Assembly (NCBI GenBank): GCA_008933995.1
Contig: WARS01000030.1
Span: 2,373,501-2,437,500 of the forward strand
DNA: 64,000 nucleotides
Direction of reading: 5' to 3'
Origin: Datnioides undecimradiatus
Taxonomy: Eukaryota > Chordata > Actinopteri > Lobotiformes > Datnioididae
The notes beneath the pieces are model-generated. The model was given only the letters and a program-made list of their open reading frames with translations. It did not search any database and was not told the DNA's origin. Within the stretch, counting starts at the first letter, position 1; the number at the start of each line of letters is the position of its first letter. The position numbers and the translations under genes are program-made. Below are positions 11,661-24,299 of the stretch, piece after piece.

Positions 11661-14600
11661 TGAAGGAGCCTACGTAGACTTCTTAGTCTGGCCTGATGTT
11701 ACCTTGGGAAGGTGGAGGGCTGGATTAACTGAGGGCATGTTGCAGCTCCTCCAGAGCAGCTCCATGGGGTCTCTGGTCAGGCACATATGGAGCAAAGTCT
11801 TTACCTCTGAAAATAGAGAGAAACCAGGAAATCAAAGGTTTAAGTGGGCAGTTGCAGGAAAAAAAATCTGAAGAGTTGATTTGCTTTCGAGTTTGAAACA
11901 GTGTGTATTTGTGTGTGTATCTCTTACTTGTCGACAGTGCTCTGTTGATTTTAATTTCATCGTTGATAAATTTCACTGTGGAAAAAGACCTATGTCCACT
12001 CAGCAACGAATAGAACAGTGCACCCAGCTGCCAAACTGTGGTGAGACATGCCAAGTATGTCTTGTACTCAAACCATCTAACATGACTTAGCTAACGTAAC
12101 TTATTAGCTACTTTGCACGCCTTTGATTAAACTTCCTCTGTCTGGGTACCAACTGCTGCAATGTGTGGTTTATGGAGCAGTTATTTGACAGCCGTTACCT
12201 TATCAATTGTGGACCTCAGCTGCAGTTTAAGTCAGAGTGACCCCCTCACAAGCTAGGCTATGTCGGAGATTGCCACCACCAAGTGCATTTGTGGGGACAT
12301 AACACACACAAACACAGAAACATTCTTCAGTTAGATTCTGTAGCTGGGCCTCTTTGTCATCCAGGAAACCTTTGCGTGATTGACAGTACATTTCAAGGTC
12401 TTTGCAGAGGGCTGGCTTTTCCATAACCAGGAACCACTTGTCATCCAGGAGGTACCAGTACAGAAGGGATACTGTAGCGGACTGTCCAACTGATCTTACA
12501 GTAAAGCACCAAATAGGTCTTCTATATGATGAGATATAACTGCTGCTCAATTCATTTGTTCATTTTTGATCCAGATGCAGTATTTTTACAGAATATTCTT
12601 TCTATTTTTCCTCAGTACTGGTAGATGAGAAAAACCTTTGTTGCATCTTCTTTGAGATGACAACTTTCCATCTCAGCAGAGAACAATAGAGCAAACGTTT
12701 TCTTTTAAGCCAGCCAAGTGTTCTGCATAACCAAACTCATAAACAAACTATATCCAATCAGGCCCACCTGTGAAATTGTTTCCCTTTTTCAACAATGGGT
12801 GGATGGATGAAATGTGACAGGCGGGGATGGATTTTGTGTGTGCCGGTGCGGGGTTACAACATTCATAATGCTCTCCACTCTCACTAATGACTGATAACGT
12901 GGAGAGTGTAAGGTGTCACCTCCAATCGCTCAATGCAATTACAGGATTGGTTCACTTAACAGACGTGCACACACCCACAGGCGCATGCATGTGCAAGGAC
13001 ATGCGAGTATAGACTCACGATCTCATCATTATGTATGCAAACACGCCTAGTGATAAGAGCAAACGTGTGTGTGTGTCAATGTTATAGTGTATTTCTGCCT
13101 CATGTATAGATAATGATATTATGTCTATCAAGGCCTGACAATCTGATCGTTCACAAACTGTAGGCAGTGTGCATAGTTGCTCTACACAAAGAAAGTTAAT
13201 AGGGTTTTTTGTTGTGTCAAAAGATTGTATCTTTGTGACATACCAAGCAGTGATGAAGGCAGACTGATGCATCACCTCATCTGATGTGAGAAAAGGGAAA
13301 CCAGATGATCTAGGACTGCAAATAAATAAACCATTAACAAAGAAGGTTTCATCTTTCATCTCACTGGCCGCAGATGATAATCTGAAATGTCTGATAAGAT
13401 GTTGCAGCTAGCTTTGGTTTTGTCAGCCGCCGGTCTTTTGGTTGTGAGTGAGAATGAATTCACTCAATGCATACTGCAGCGACATGCTCGAAGGCCGAAG
13501 TGCTAACCTGAACAGCCAATCAGAGTGACATCTCTGACCTACAGCTTCCACCACTGATTCAATCCACTTAATTGTCCAATGACAGTGGACCAATTAGTGC
13601 CAGTGGTGCAGGACACCCCACACACACAAGGGCCATAGACACTCACCAACAGTGCCAATGAGGTTGGCCCACAGTTTCATGCACCTCATGCGTCACGGGT
13701 TGAGGAGGCTAACCATTTTTTTCCACATTTACCTTGATGAGCACATGTTGAGATGATTTTAGTATTCAGAGATGGCCCGCTCAGTATTGGCCAAGAGAAT
13801 ATATCTTTGTATTGTTTATCATGGAGCTTGGAATGCTTTTAAATCATAATCTGAATAAAGATTCCTAAATGCTACTTGAGGGACACAGTTGATGTCCAGT
13901 TGCAATTGTGGAGTATAACAAGCAGGTGGGTTTGGAGAAGGTTCTCCACCACCTAGCAGTTAGTTAGCATTCAGCTTAATGTTTGACGTACCTCCCAGCC
14001 TGAAGTCTAAATATCAGTGATGACAGTGAACTGCCATCTAGCCGTCATCTGAATCGTACCTGTACGTACACCATGTTCACACTTTCAGTACCATGAGGCT
14101 GATGGCAGGGATCAGAATCTGATTCAGACATTATAGAAGTATTGTTTTCGTTCCTTGCCATATTTTACCTTTTATAAATCAAACTAAGCATGTTCATATG
14201 TGTTATTTAGACATGGGTAACCTAGCTAAGAAAAGGCAAATGACTCCTTTCACATTGCCAAAAGACATGTTGACCTGTCTGTGTATTATCTGGTGCGTTA
14301 TGTTCGACATCAGAACCAATATCATGAACACACCAGAAAAGACAATTACTGTAGAAACCAATTTGAAGGCCAGTGACAATGTGGTGGTTACTCTTTAACA
14401 CCTATTTTAAAAGCTGGTTGAACAGAGACACACCACAGCATCACACTGGAGGCAGAAATTAGCATTTCTACCTGATTATTGTGTTTATGCCACACATTAT
14501 CAAAAAAGTCAGGTGTTAGCGGGTGTTAGTGGGTTTTTTGTGCAGTGTTAAAGCTTCGTTATGGTAGCTAATGATAACTTTTTTTTATTTCACTATGTTG

Positions 14601-15118
14601 TCATGTTGTAATATGTCAAAGAATTTTAAAAGAATGTGTTTACGGCTTTTGAGCTGAGCTTTGGGGTTTTTTTGTTGGCCCACACAAACAACACTTTATT
14701 TTAAGATTAGCTGAACATAGGATCTGGGATACACTCACACTGCGAGCTAGAACATGATCGAGCCTCTGTTTTTTATTACTCTCGCTTCATCCCATCATTC
14801 CCTTCTTCCTAATCCTTAATCGACATTAATAAGTGTGTGGGTGACCGACAAATATGCGCACAGATCCATGTTCTCACGTGGAAATTCATGGTGTTTATAG
14901 GTTTGTGTGTTTGCGTTGTGTGTCTGTTTGCCCACATTTGGAATACATTAAGAAAATGTTTGTCTGTGTGTGTGAGTGTAAGTGTGTTTTCCCATGCTGT
15001 TGTTCTAGGTATTAGAGTGAAATGAAGTGTGAAATAAGCTTTTCTGTCTCTGGAGTGTAGCTGTGGGAAGTCCCCACCACCCTTCAACACATCACACATG
15101 TTTACCATCTATCCCTCC
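11661..15118. other. Non-coding stretch
   Basis: No gene found. Short frames with TG-derived Val/Cys strings (14,837-15,025) are artefacts. AT-rich, with ordinary teleost intergenic or intronic appearance. Confidence 0.45.
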
Positions 15119-15126
15119 ATCTATAC

Positions 15127-15870
15127 CAGGGGTCTCCAACCTTTTATATTCTGTGAGCTACTTTTACACAATGAAAGTGCCGGAGACCTACTCATGTTTA
15201 GTAACATTCACATAGCATATGCTTGTTTTGCATATAACACATTCAAAAATGATAATACAGAACGCATATCATATCGCATATTGTGTATAATAACTTAAAT
15301 TCATAAGCATGTGCATGTTGTATTCTATTTCTATGTTCTGTCTAAAAAATTATGAAATAGAGTACTGTATCAAAAAACCAAATAACATATACCTGCATGT
15401 TCATTTGTGCAAACAGCATCCGTGTGAAAACAGTGCTATATCACTGGAGGCCACAGACTCATCACACTGGAGTGAAAACCAGAAGCACCTGTTCAGGTCC
15501 GACTCAGCTGTCTGACCGTATCCGCAGACAGCGCACACACCCTCCGCGGCACAGTGTTCGCACCAAGCTGGACACCAATAGCGGACAGACTCTCCGTCTT
15601 AATTTTATGGTCCCGGAATAATGATTCCGCCACAGCGGTCAGAGCCTCTTTAATGATCCCGCCATCAGTTAAGGGCTGTTTCTGAACTCTGCTGCTGTCA
15701 TTGTTGCTAGGCTAACAAATCAAATTTGTGTTATTATATTATTGACCCCTTGGCGAGATAGTGGGCGACGTGTTGGCGACCCCTGGGCTAGTGCTATTTT
15801 TAGAACAGGGCGACTCACGTGATCGCTGCGGGCGACCTGGTGCCCACGGGCACCGTGTTGGTGACCCCTG
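15127..15870. mobile_element. Non-autonomous hAT element with TIRs and 8-bp TSD
   Basis: The element begins CAGGGGTCTCCAAC and its far end, read on the minus strand, begins CAGGGGTCACCAAC: terminal inverted repeats with one mismatch in the first 14 bp. It is flanked by the identical 8-mer ATCTATAC at 15,119-15,126 and 15,871-15,878. An 8-bp target-site duplication with CAGGGG termini is diagnostic of the hAT superfamily. The 744 bp hold no transposase; a second CCCCTG word about 90 bp inside the right end and GGGCGAC-rich subterminal repeats are visible. A perfect TSD suggests a fairly recent insertion. Confidence 0.9.
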
Positions 15871-15878
15871 ATCTATAC

Positions 15879-17950
15879 ATTCTCCCACCTTGCCCATTAG
15901 GCCTCCACTGATGCTAACATTTGCATTTAACATGGTAAGAATATCATGATGGAAATACTGCTGATGAAAAGACACTGAGGAGAATACGGTGGTATTACAC
16001 AATGCATAAACCCATTTGTTTTTGATGGTAATCTGCTTATAAAACAAATCCAGGACATACTTAGGAGCTTTGATGCAAATGGAAAGATATCTATGATGCA
16101 TCTGTAAGTCTGCATATACCCATGAAAGCAGCAGTGGGCTGTGGAAGACAACAGAGAGGGTGAAGCTGACCCAGCACTTTACCTTTTACAGGACATCCTA
16201 CCACTGATAATAACTTTTATTTTATGCAACTTTGCCCCTCAGAAGTGATGTCTTAGTATCTCATCTCAGTTGTATTTTAGGGAAAATGCATGTAGCGGCA
16301 GGTTGCTGAGGTAAGCAAATAATAGTCCATGTACCGCAACGTTCCTACAGACCTCTGTAGCTCACATTAAGCCTGACTTAAGTGCAGATCAGTCACTGCT
16401 GTGATTTGTTATAGCAGACTAAGTTATACAAACAGTAATGATTGTTGCATAAGTGACAAATAGTTAGCCTCAGCGGGAGAAGCTGATGCGAGAGATGTGT
16501 TTTCAAATGTGTTTAAAGCTAACTGTTTTTCTGCGGACAGTTGGTCAATTGGGAAAAGGTGTTGGTTTTAATGAAAAACACAGAGAATTATCACCATATT
16601 CTTTAGTTCTCATCAGCTTTATGGGGCATTTAAATGTCTCTTTGCTTATTTTATTCTTGTTTTTCTTTTTTTTCTGATGTCACTGTTTTGGATCAGTCTC
16701 ACTGCTCTCATGAGCTTTGTTGTTTTCAGCTGTAGGAGGCAGCTGTTTCCAGCAAAACTGCTCCAATGAACTTACTGTATGATATCAGCCTCAGCACCAA
16801 ACTACAGACAAAGTTAGCATTTAGCTGACATGTAGAGTGAACAACTATGAGTACCTAAAGAATTAAAGAGAGCAAGGTGACGAGTTGAATGCAGAGTGAA
16901 TATTGTATTTACATTTGCCAGAAGTTGCCAGAAACACAACTCCAGAAGAATGGGGGGTATATGTTTCCTTACAGTCGTATCTTAACAAGGCTCTAGTAAA
17001 TCAAATGTTTGTGTGTGAGATTTAGCTTCCTCGTCCAAAACTGGTAAAAAAAAAAAAAAAACCAAAACAATGATTAACACTCCTTTATTGAAACAGCGGC
17101 AATCAAAATGTGACTAAAGTACTACTAAACCCTCAGCGTTGGAAGTATTTGAAACTATGGTGGAAACGCCAGTCACATGGTTTGCCCTGGAAAAAATCCT
17201 TCAAACCTGCTTGTAATCAGCTTTGCCAACTTGAGTTGACTATCTGTTGTGTGCTTGTCATTTTACTCTTGTGCTGAGCGGGATGTACTCTAATTAATTC
17301 TGATTCATATTCGAGCAGCTAAAGTGTCTGTTGTGATACTGAGAGGTTCCGTGTTTGTTCCTCTGTTAAGTCGCATCGTGGAGATATGCAAATAGAAGTA
17401 AATGAGCTTAATGAAGAGTTTCTTCTTTGCAGTGTGCCATCTGTTGGTAGGACCTGTGAAAACACGGTACAGATGACTGCGTTGTTAAAATGTTTTCACT
17501 TAAGCAATATAAATCCATTGTTTATCCAGTGAAGTCAAATCAAATCTGGCTGAATGTTCCAATAACAGCTTTGAGGTTGCATGCAAAATGATGCGAGATC
17601 ACAATACAGTGGTGAAAATACAGAACTGTGGCCACTTACACCCCAGATTGCAATTTCCAGCCTGTACGTGGTAATGTGTGCAACGGATTACATTTTTAAT
17701 CCGCAACCGTGTCCCTGAGGGGCCGGTCCTCCAACCCAACACTGGATCTCCATTAGTTGAAACCTCCAGAGGAATGTCGTGGCCTCACCTTGCCCCAAGG
17801 CTCTGCTCCAGTTTTCATTTATTGGCAGAGGACAGACAAAGACACTTGTCAGCATCCACACAAGTGGGTGGAAGGTATTGAATTTGTTTTTTGTTTTTCC
17901 TGAACCAGAAAGGCACTGGCTCTCTCTCTTCTCAATCCCACTGTGTCTTT
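15879..17950. other. Non-coding stretch
   Basis: No exon or recognised repeat. It contains an A-tract near 17,046-17,060 and AT-rich unique sequence. Confidence 0.45.
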
Positions 17951-17955
17951 TTTTA

Positions 17956-17986
<31 letters not shown>
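17956..17986 (+). repeat. (AAT)n trinucleotide microsatellite
   Basis: About ten AAT units in a row. It gives Asn and Tyr homopolymers in translated frames, which are artefacts. Confidence 0.9.
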
Positions 17987-17987
<1 letters not shown>

Positions 17988-19098
17988 CCATGATGCAGCA
18001 GGAGAAGTGTTACCTGCCAACTTGCCCACATTTTTGCTCAGGCATCTGCAACACACTCCTAATCTCAATTTGGATGCATGCTAATGAACACAGCGTGCAG
18101 ATGGGAGGTGACAGGGCTGCAAATTATTAATTTCCACTCCGATGCACAATATCTAAAGTCAGTCTGCCGCTGATAAATTTATCAACATCAGACACTGCAA
18201 ATTTAGAGTCCACGAGACTCACACTTTTCTCCCAAGTCTTTGTTTCCTCTCCTCCGTTGGAGTCCCCCTCCCAGCACCACCACCACCTCTCCTCCTCTTC
18301 GTCCTCTCCAGCTGTTAAACCAATTAAATGCTCACAGAGGGTAGACTGCCCACTCTCCTGTTGAGAAAAATACATGCAATAAAAGCCTTCTCTGTGCGGC
18401 GCTATTGTGTGACGGCAATGCCGCCATCTTTAATTATGGCCTATGCTCCCACCCTTCTCCTCACTGAATAGAAGTGGGCTGTAGGTACAGGCAGCCACTG
18501 GCACTGGATCAGGTTTTTGTGTTTTGTGTTGAGCAAGCGGCTAAAAGGAGGTGAACTGGTAGATGGTGCTGAGGTTGCACCGCAGAATAGTTTGAATAGC
18601 CAATCACAGGTTGGAAACTTGGGTATTGGACTGTTTTACAGAAAGCGAAATGGTTGAAAGAAGGTCAGAGAGAACAATGGGAAGACAGTGTAATTATGGG
18701 TATAATGCACATATATATGTATAATTTTGGTATATATGCAGTCTGATTATACAGATCCAAGCAACAAAACTGAGTCTTGAAAGAGAGGATTTCAGGAGGA
18801 GAGGAGCAATGCAGCGTGTGGGAGTGAAATAGAGAGAATGGATGTAAGGGATTGAGAGAGATGAGACAAGGTTGTTAACTGTCAGTTTTATGGCTTGGTG
18901 GAAAAAAAGAAAGGTCATCAGTAAAAGCTTGGGGCTGGAGAGAGAAGCCCTTCAGAAAAAAAGGAGATGCGGTCATGGTGGTGGTGCTGATGGTGTGGTG
19001 CGGGGGTCTGAAAGAGCGATAATATCAGAAAGAGAAAGGAAAATGGGGGCGTAGAAAGGCCTATGCTCCTCCCTGTGCCCTGTGCCTTGAGGGGGGAC
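17987..19098. other. Non-coding stretch with AT-motif-rich block
   Basis: No gene. The block 18,065-18,200 is rich in homeodomain- and POU-type words (GCATGCTAATGA, AAATTATTAATTT, TGATAAATTTATCA). It could be a conserved non-coding element, but I cannot test conservation here. Confidence 0.35.
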
Positions 19099-19455
19099 CC
19101 AGGGCAGGTCTGGGGAATGTGAGGCATGGGGAGGGGGGGAACAAAGCTGACTACTGTCCCCCAGAGAGAGGCCTTGTTCTGGGCTGGGGGGTACAAGAAG
19201 TCAGCCACTCAAATGTATGAATGGATGGATGGGTGGCTGACCTGCTGTCTGGGTGGATGCTGGTTCCCTGTCTGGTAGACTGACTGGCCTGCTTGCCCAC
19301 AGAGCAGGCTTTAAGGGAACCAGGGCAGGTCTGGGGAATGCGAAGCACGATAGGGAAACAAAGCTGGCTACTGTCCCCTGGAGAGAGGTCCTGTCCTGGG
19401 CTACAGGGCATGAGGAGTCAGCCTCTCCGGATAGATGGATGGAAAGCTGGATGAA
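19099..19455 (+). repeat. Imperfect tandem duplication, 221-bp offset
   Basis: CCAGGGCAGGTCTGGGGAAT begins at 19,099 and again at 19,320. Downstream the two copies run in parallel through GGGAACAAAGCTG / GGAAACAAAGCTG, CTACTGTCCCC, GAGAGAGG and GTCAGCC to ATGGATGGAT, ending near 19,240 and 19,455. The copies differ by substitutions and small indels, so the duplication is not recent. No long reading frame is conserved in both units. Confidence 0.75.
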
Positions 19456-21105
19456 TAGATGTCCGGTGAGCTTACTGACTGACAAGAAAGAAGACTAATA
19501 GTGTGAGTGAATACCATGTACACAGCAGGGTTTCTTCTCCTTAAACCTTAAAGTATCTTATTTGCAAATTAAGTGATATTTAAAATTAATCTGTAATATG
19601 TTCAGATTGATGGATACGTTTAAATCAGATGCAGGGCTCGATCCAAAGAGTCTTTGCAACAGCGACCCCCTTAAAACAAATGTACAAATCAGGTGTAGAG
19701 TCAACTGTGTTTTATTATTATATGCACACATGGCTGAAGTCTTTGTTACAGAACGACATGCTTCAATTAGATATTTTAAAATGCTGCATTTGTCATATTT
19801 TTAGGCCCTGATCAATCAACAATCTACAAAAACAGTCTAAAAACCATTTTTGAGTGGTGTATTTATTTACTGTGTAAAACTACTCAGGAACACATCACAC
19901 ATGGTCCATTGCTTTAGAAAATATTCAAACACATGTATTATGCACCCTTGCATACCTTTATACACAGAAATGTTATACATTTACTGCATCTATCCCTTCT
20001 TTTGTCTCCTGCTTCTGTTTGTTGAAGCTGTGTGACACACTGCATGCAGGACTGTATGCCAAAAAGATTCATGCAGGGTTCCTATGTGTGTAGGATTGAC
20101 TGTGGGAGTGAATGCAGAACTCATTATAACGTTAAATAATGTAGAAGTGAATGATGGACTGAATAACACAGTTGTGCCAGCAGACTGAAGTGATTTTGAC
20201 AATGCCGTTCTTTATTCGAGAAACATTTCCCACCTCTGCTGCCCCCCATTCTTTACCATACTGCTGGGCCTAATGGTTGGAAAGGACATTATACATTTTA
20301 AAAAGTTATAGAAATCATATGGATGAAGAGTACAAGAGATAACCCTGTGTTTCACCAGGTCTTAATCCATCTGCCCACATATTCATTAAAATGCTTACCC
20401 CATTCAGGGTTAAAGTGGGACAAATCTTGTCCAATACACTGGGTTAATAGCAGGCAAGCTCCAGTCTGTACAGGTCAGCAATCAATCACTGGGCTGAGTC
20501 ACGTCATGTCAAGTCATTTTACTAAAAAAAAAAAAGTCCATTAAAAGCAATGCAAACTGGCTCTGCTTCGCCAAATTTTCAGGGAAAGGTTCTGACATTA
20601 CATGAGCAGGAGCACACAGATATAGAGGACACGGTGGGACATGGATGGAAATTGTGGAGCTCTAAAAGCTTTAAAAAAAATTGCTTTTTGGCTGAAACTT
20701 TTCAATGCATGTGTCAATTGTTGAGGCTCCTCTGTTATTAGGGGGGAGGTTGTTCCACAGTCCAGGGGTCACAACAGCAAAGGCTCTTTGCTCCTTGCTG
20801 CCAAAAGCTTGAGGTCAGGTCATTTCAGAGACGTGGAAGAGGCCTTGGGTTAAAAGCAGTGGAGTAGACGGTGGGTGTGAGTAGGCTGTGGGGCATGTAC
20901 TGTGCCAATGTTCACAATAATGTGGGTACATTTGGCCCTACATCTACATCAGCTAAAATGGATCTTTTGTAAAATATTTTTCGAGGTGACTACGTTTGAA
21001 CAGCCCTGTGCAGAGGTGACGATTGTAATAAAAGAGCATTTATGCATTGGTAAGTTCCAACTTTGAAGTGGCTTTGAAGCAGCACCCCCTTTCCTCAACA
21101 ACTTT
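19456..21105. other. Non-coding stretch
   Basis: No exon supported. Frames at 19,598-20,035 and 20,323-20,741 have no motif and no splice context. Confidence 0.45.
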
Positions 21106-21475
21106 CAATTCAATTCAATTAAATTTATTTATATAGCGCCAATTCACAACAAAAGTCATCTCAGGGCACTTTACAAACAGAGCGGTTCTAGACCACACTC
21201 ATTACTATTCATTACACCCAACAGTTCCACCATGAGCAAGCACTTGGCAACAGTGGCAAGGAAAAACTTCCTTTTAACAGGCAGAAACCTTGGACAGATC
21301 CTGGTTCTAGGTGGACGGCCATCTGCCTTGACTGGTTGGGGGGAAGAGAGAGCGACAGAGAAAGTGACAGGAGGGGCAAGAGAGAGAGAGAATACACCTT
21401 GTTGCAGACAGAGATATAGGAGTACATAACTTCACATGAAACTAACAGAATGGTAGAACAACAGAATCCCAACTA
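21106..21475 (+). repeat. High-copy teleost interspersed repeat (TTTATATAGCGCC family)
   Basis: It begins with AATTC pentamer repeats and TTTATTTATATAGCGCCAAT, then CATCTCAGGGCACTTTACAA, and continues through GGCAAGGAAAAACTTCC, a signature of one of the commonest fish repeats. A reverse-oriented copy of the same end is at 56,057-56,142. The frames 21,212-21,472 fall inside it and are not genes. Confidence 0.75.
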
Positions 21476-21639
21476 TGGCAACTATTTACACTGCTTTCAG
21501 ACATCGCAGTTAGGAGGCTGCGTCCAGCAACTTTTGTACTTCTAAGAAAAACTGACAATCCCACGACAAAGCAGTGTTATTTCAAGGTTTTGAATTTTAC
21601 CCAAATGTCCTACGTGTACGAGCTAGTTTGCTTTAAAAC

Positions 21640-21960
21640 CTTTACTCTGAGAGCTTTTCCAGCTTTATGCTAGGGTAGCCCCAGGTCACTGACTCCTAAG
21701 TGAGGTCGTGTTAGTGGGCACTTCAGATGTTCTGATACTAAAGTGGACAGTCCTCAGAGGATTTACAGAGAAACAAAGGGATGTGTCCATTCAGGGCTCA
21801 TTAACAGAGATGAGATCAAACCACCCAGTTAGCCTTCATCCTTGAAGTCTATTTCTGAACACTTTCCACTAAAAGATAAAGTCACCTTTTTGTGGCTTGT
21901 CGGAGTTTGTTTTTCAGCTAAAAACTAAAAAAGTTGGTATGTCCCCTGCCAATGAATGAA
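21640..21960 (+). repeat. Dispersed repeat, copy 1 (partner near 26,240)
   Basis: It shares, in the same order and orientation, GCTTTTCCAGCTTT, then AACCAnCCAnTTAGnCTTCATCCTTGAA, then an AAA-rich block and a CAGCTAAAAACTAAAA / AAGCTGAAAATTAGC word, with 26,240-26,540. Similarity is patchy, so both are old copies. No coding capacity. Confidence 0.5.
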
Positions 21961-22256
21961 GGAAAAAAACACCCACTGGAGTACAAGTAGGTGTTCTTTT
22001 AAGATTTGTTCTCAGTTGGAAATTAAACTCAATGGCATGCAATGACATTTCATGTTTACCTTGCTCGAGTGCAATCCATTTTGCAAAGTGCGTACCAGTG
22101 GAAAGTCGGAAAATATCTTTTTAAGAGCAGACAAAAATATCACCATTTGTGATGCAGTTCAATGTGACAGAACAACCAAAATGAAACGATTTAAGCACAG
22201 TCACAGACTATAGCCATAGACTGAAAATGTATGCAATTAATACTAAATTGAACCAT

Positions 22257-22286
22257 GCACACACATACACACACACACACACACAC
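22257..22286 (+). repeat. (CA)n microsatellite
   Basis: About 30 bp of CA with one T interruption. Confidence 0.85.
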
Positions 22287-22626
22287 CTCCCTGGTTTTGT
22301 TCTCCATCCAGCTGGACTAACCACCTTTCACCAAGACAGGAGAACTTTAAGCAAATTGCCAGTGTTACCATGGTTATCACAGGTAATTCCAGGTTATTAA
22401 TGCCTAATGTGCCAATCACACTGTGGTATATCCCCCCTTCATTATCCTACCCAGAGTATTTTCTCTCTGTTGCTGTTTGCAGTTGTTAGTATTGTCTCAA
22501 TCCTTCACTTCACTTTCCTCTGTATCTTTTCATTCAGTGAGTTCTTCCAAACATCACCGTTCAAGCTGCTGTGATTGAAACTGCTAGGAAACGATGGCGG
22601 TTAATATTTTGCCTGTCTGGATCCAG

Positions 22627-23757
22627 AGACAGTTGAATATTTTTTATATATATATAAAAATTCCCATATCGCCCTTCGCGGGCGGTTCCTCCTCTGCAAG
22701 CTCGGGTCCTCTACCAGAGGCCTGGGAGCTTGAGGGTTCTGCGCAGTATCTTACATGTCCCTAGTATTGCGCTTTTCTGGATTGAGATGTCTGTTGTCTT
22801 TCCTGGGATCTGTTGTAGCCACTGCTTCAGTTTGGGGGTCACCGCTCCGAGTGCCCCAATCACCACAGGCACCACAGGCACCACTGATGTTTTTACCTGC
22901 CAGGCTTTCTCCAGTTCTTCCTTCAGGCCTTGGTATTTCTCTAGCTTCTCATGTTCCTTCTTCCTGATGTTACCATCGCTTGGGATTGCGACGTCCACCA
23001 CAACGGCTTTCCTGTGGGTCTTGTCCACCACTACAATGTCCGGTTGGTTAGCCATTACCATCTTATCAGTCTGTACCTGGAAGTCCCACAGGATCTTTGC
23101 ACACTCATTCTCTATCACCTTTGGAGGTGTTTCCCACTTGGATCTGGGGACTTCCAGCCCAAACTCTGCACAGATGTTTCTGTACACTATGCCAGCCACC
23201 TGGTTATGGCGTTCCATGTATGCTTTTCCTGCCAGCATCATACATCCTGCCGTTATGTGCTGGACTGTTTCTGGGGCCTCTTTGCACAGCCTACACCTTG
23301 GGTCTTGCCTGGTGTGGTATATCTGGGCCTCTATCGCTCTTGTGTTCAGGGCCTGTTCCTGTGCTGCCATGATGAGCGCCTCAGTGCTGTCTTTCAGTCC
23401 AGCCCTCACTAGCCATTGGTAGGATTTCTCCATGTCAGCCACTTCTGATATCTGTCGGTGGTACATCCCATGCAGGGGTTTGTCCTCCCATGAAGGTTCG
23501 TCCTGGGTCCACTCGTCTGGTGTCCACTGCTTGAGACTTTCACTGAATACTCCATCCAATGGGGCCATCTTTCTGATGTATTCCCGGATCTTGGATGTTT
23601 CATCCTGAATAGTGGCCCTGATGCTCACCAGTCCTCTGCCCCCTTCCTTTCGCTTAGTGTACAGTCTCTGGGTGCTGGACTTGGGGTGGAACCCTCCATG
23701 CATGGTAAGGAGCTTTCGTGTCTTGATATCCGTGGTCTGTACTTCATCCTTTGGCCA
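22627..23757 (-). mobile_element. 5'-truncated LINE, R4/Dong/Rex6 type, with open 3' ORF
   Basis: The minus strand carries an open frame from the truncation near 23,757 to a TAG near 22,710, with methionine-initiated length 330 codons. It holds the C-terminal part of a non-LTR retrotransposon polyprotein: a CxxC...H...C zinc motif (CRLCKEAPETVQHITAGC, about residues 139-156) and a restriction-enzyme-like endonuclease core PDIVVVD...KAVVVDVAIPSD (about residues 219-240). That domain order is typical of REL-endonuclease LINEs. No reverse transcriptase is present, so the copy is 5'-truncated. Beyond the stop is a GC-rich tail (ACCGCCCGCGAAGGGCGA) ending in a TATATA run, the usual 3' end of this fish family. 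AAT-rich sequence abuts the 5' end. The copy cannot move by itself. Confidence 0.8.
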
Positions 23758-24290
23758 ATTTATTATTATTATTTATTATGATTACTGGCAAGGCATAGCT
23801 GTTTATTGCCTGGACCTTGTTCTTGCATTGATCTCTCATCTCATGGACAAGATATATATATCTTTTGTTACGAAGGCGAATGGTACCAAAGGCTTTTGAG
23901 ATGATATGAAGACAATTTCAGAATGGCAAAAAATAGTTGAATGCAGCCAATAGCTTATTGAATGTATGTGAGCAGTGAGACCTCAGCACTGAAAGTACAT
24001 GTCTTTTTATCCAAAAGTCTGACACCACTTTGAAAATGTAATATTGTTACTGTTTTTGTCATTATTTTCTGTATTTGTAACATTGACCGAGTTGACTCTT
24101 TCGTATCAAAGGTCAGATTTCCTTGTATCCTTTCCGTTTGTGTTCAGACGGCACTCAGGTGGATTTAAGTTAACTCAACTTGAAGCCAATATTCACCCAT
24201 TATAAATACTATGGCTGTACCTGAAGTTACCAGGAGATCATTGCTTACTAAGCTGTGTTGTACCAGTGAAAAACATCAGAACTAAGTGAA
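23758..24290. other. Non-coding stretch
   Basis: Nothing recognised. It begins with an ATT-rich run (23,760-23,778) that may be target or duplicated sequence of the adjacent LINE. Confidence 0.4.
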
Positions 24291-24299
24291 AGTGTCAGA

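Noticed and set aside
17779-18084. 101-codon frame with Asn10
   Set aside because: The Asn run is the AAT microsatellite and the flanks have no protein features.
22730-23422. 230-codon plus-strand open frame
   Set aside because: It is the antisense of the LINE endonuclease frame on the minus strand; its Cys/Ser/Phe-rich composition is the expected shadow.
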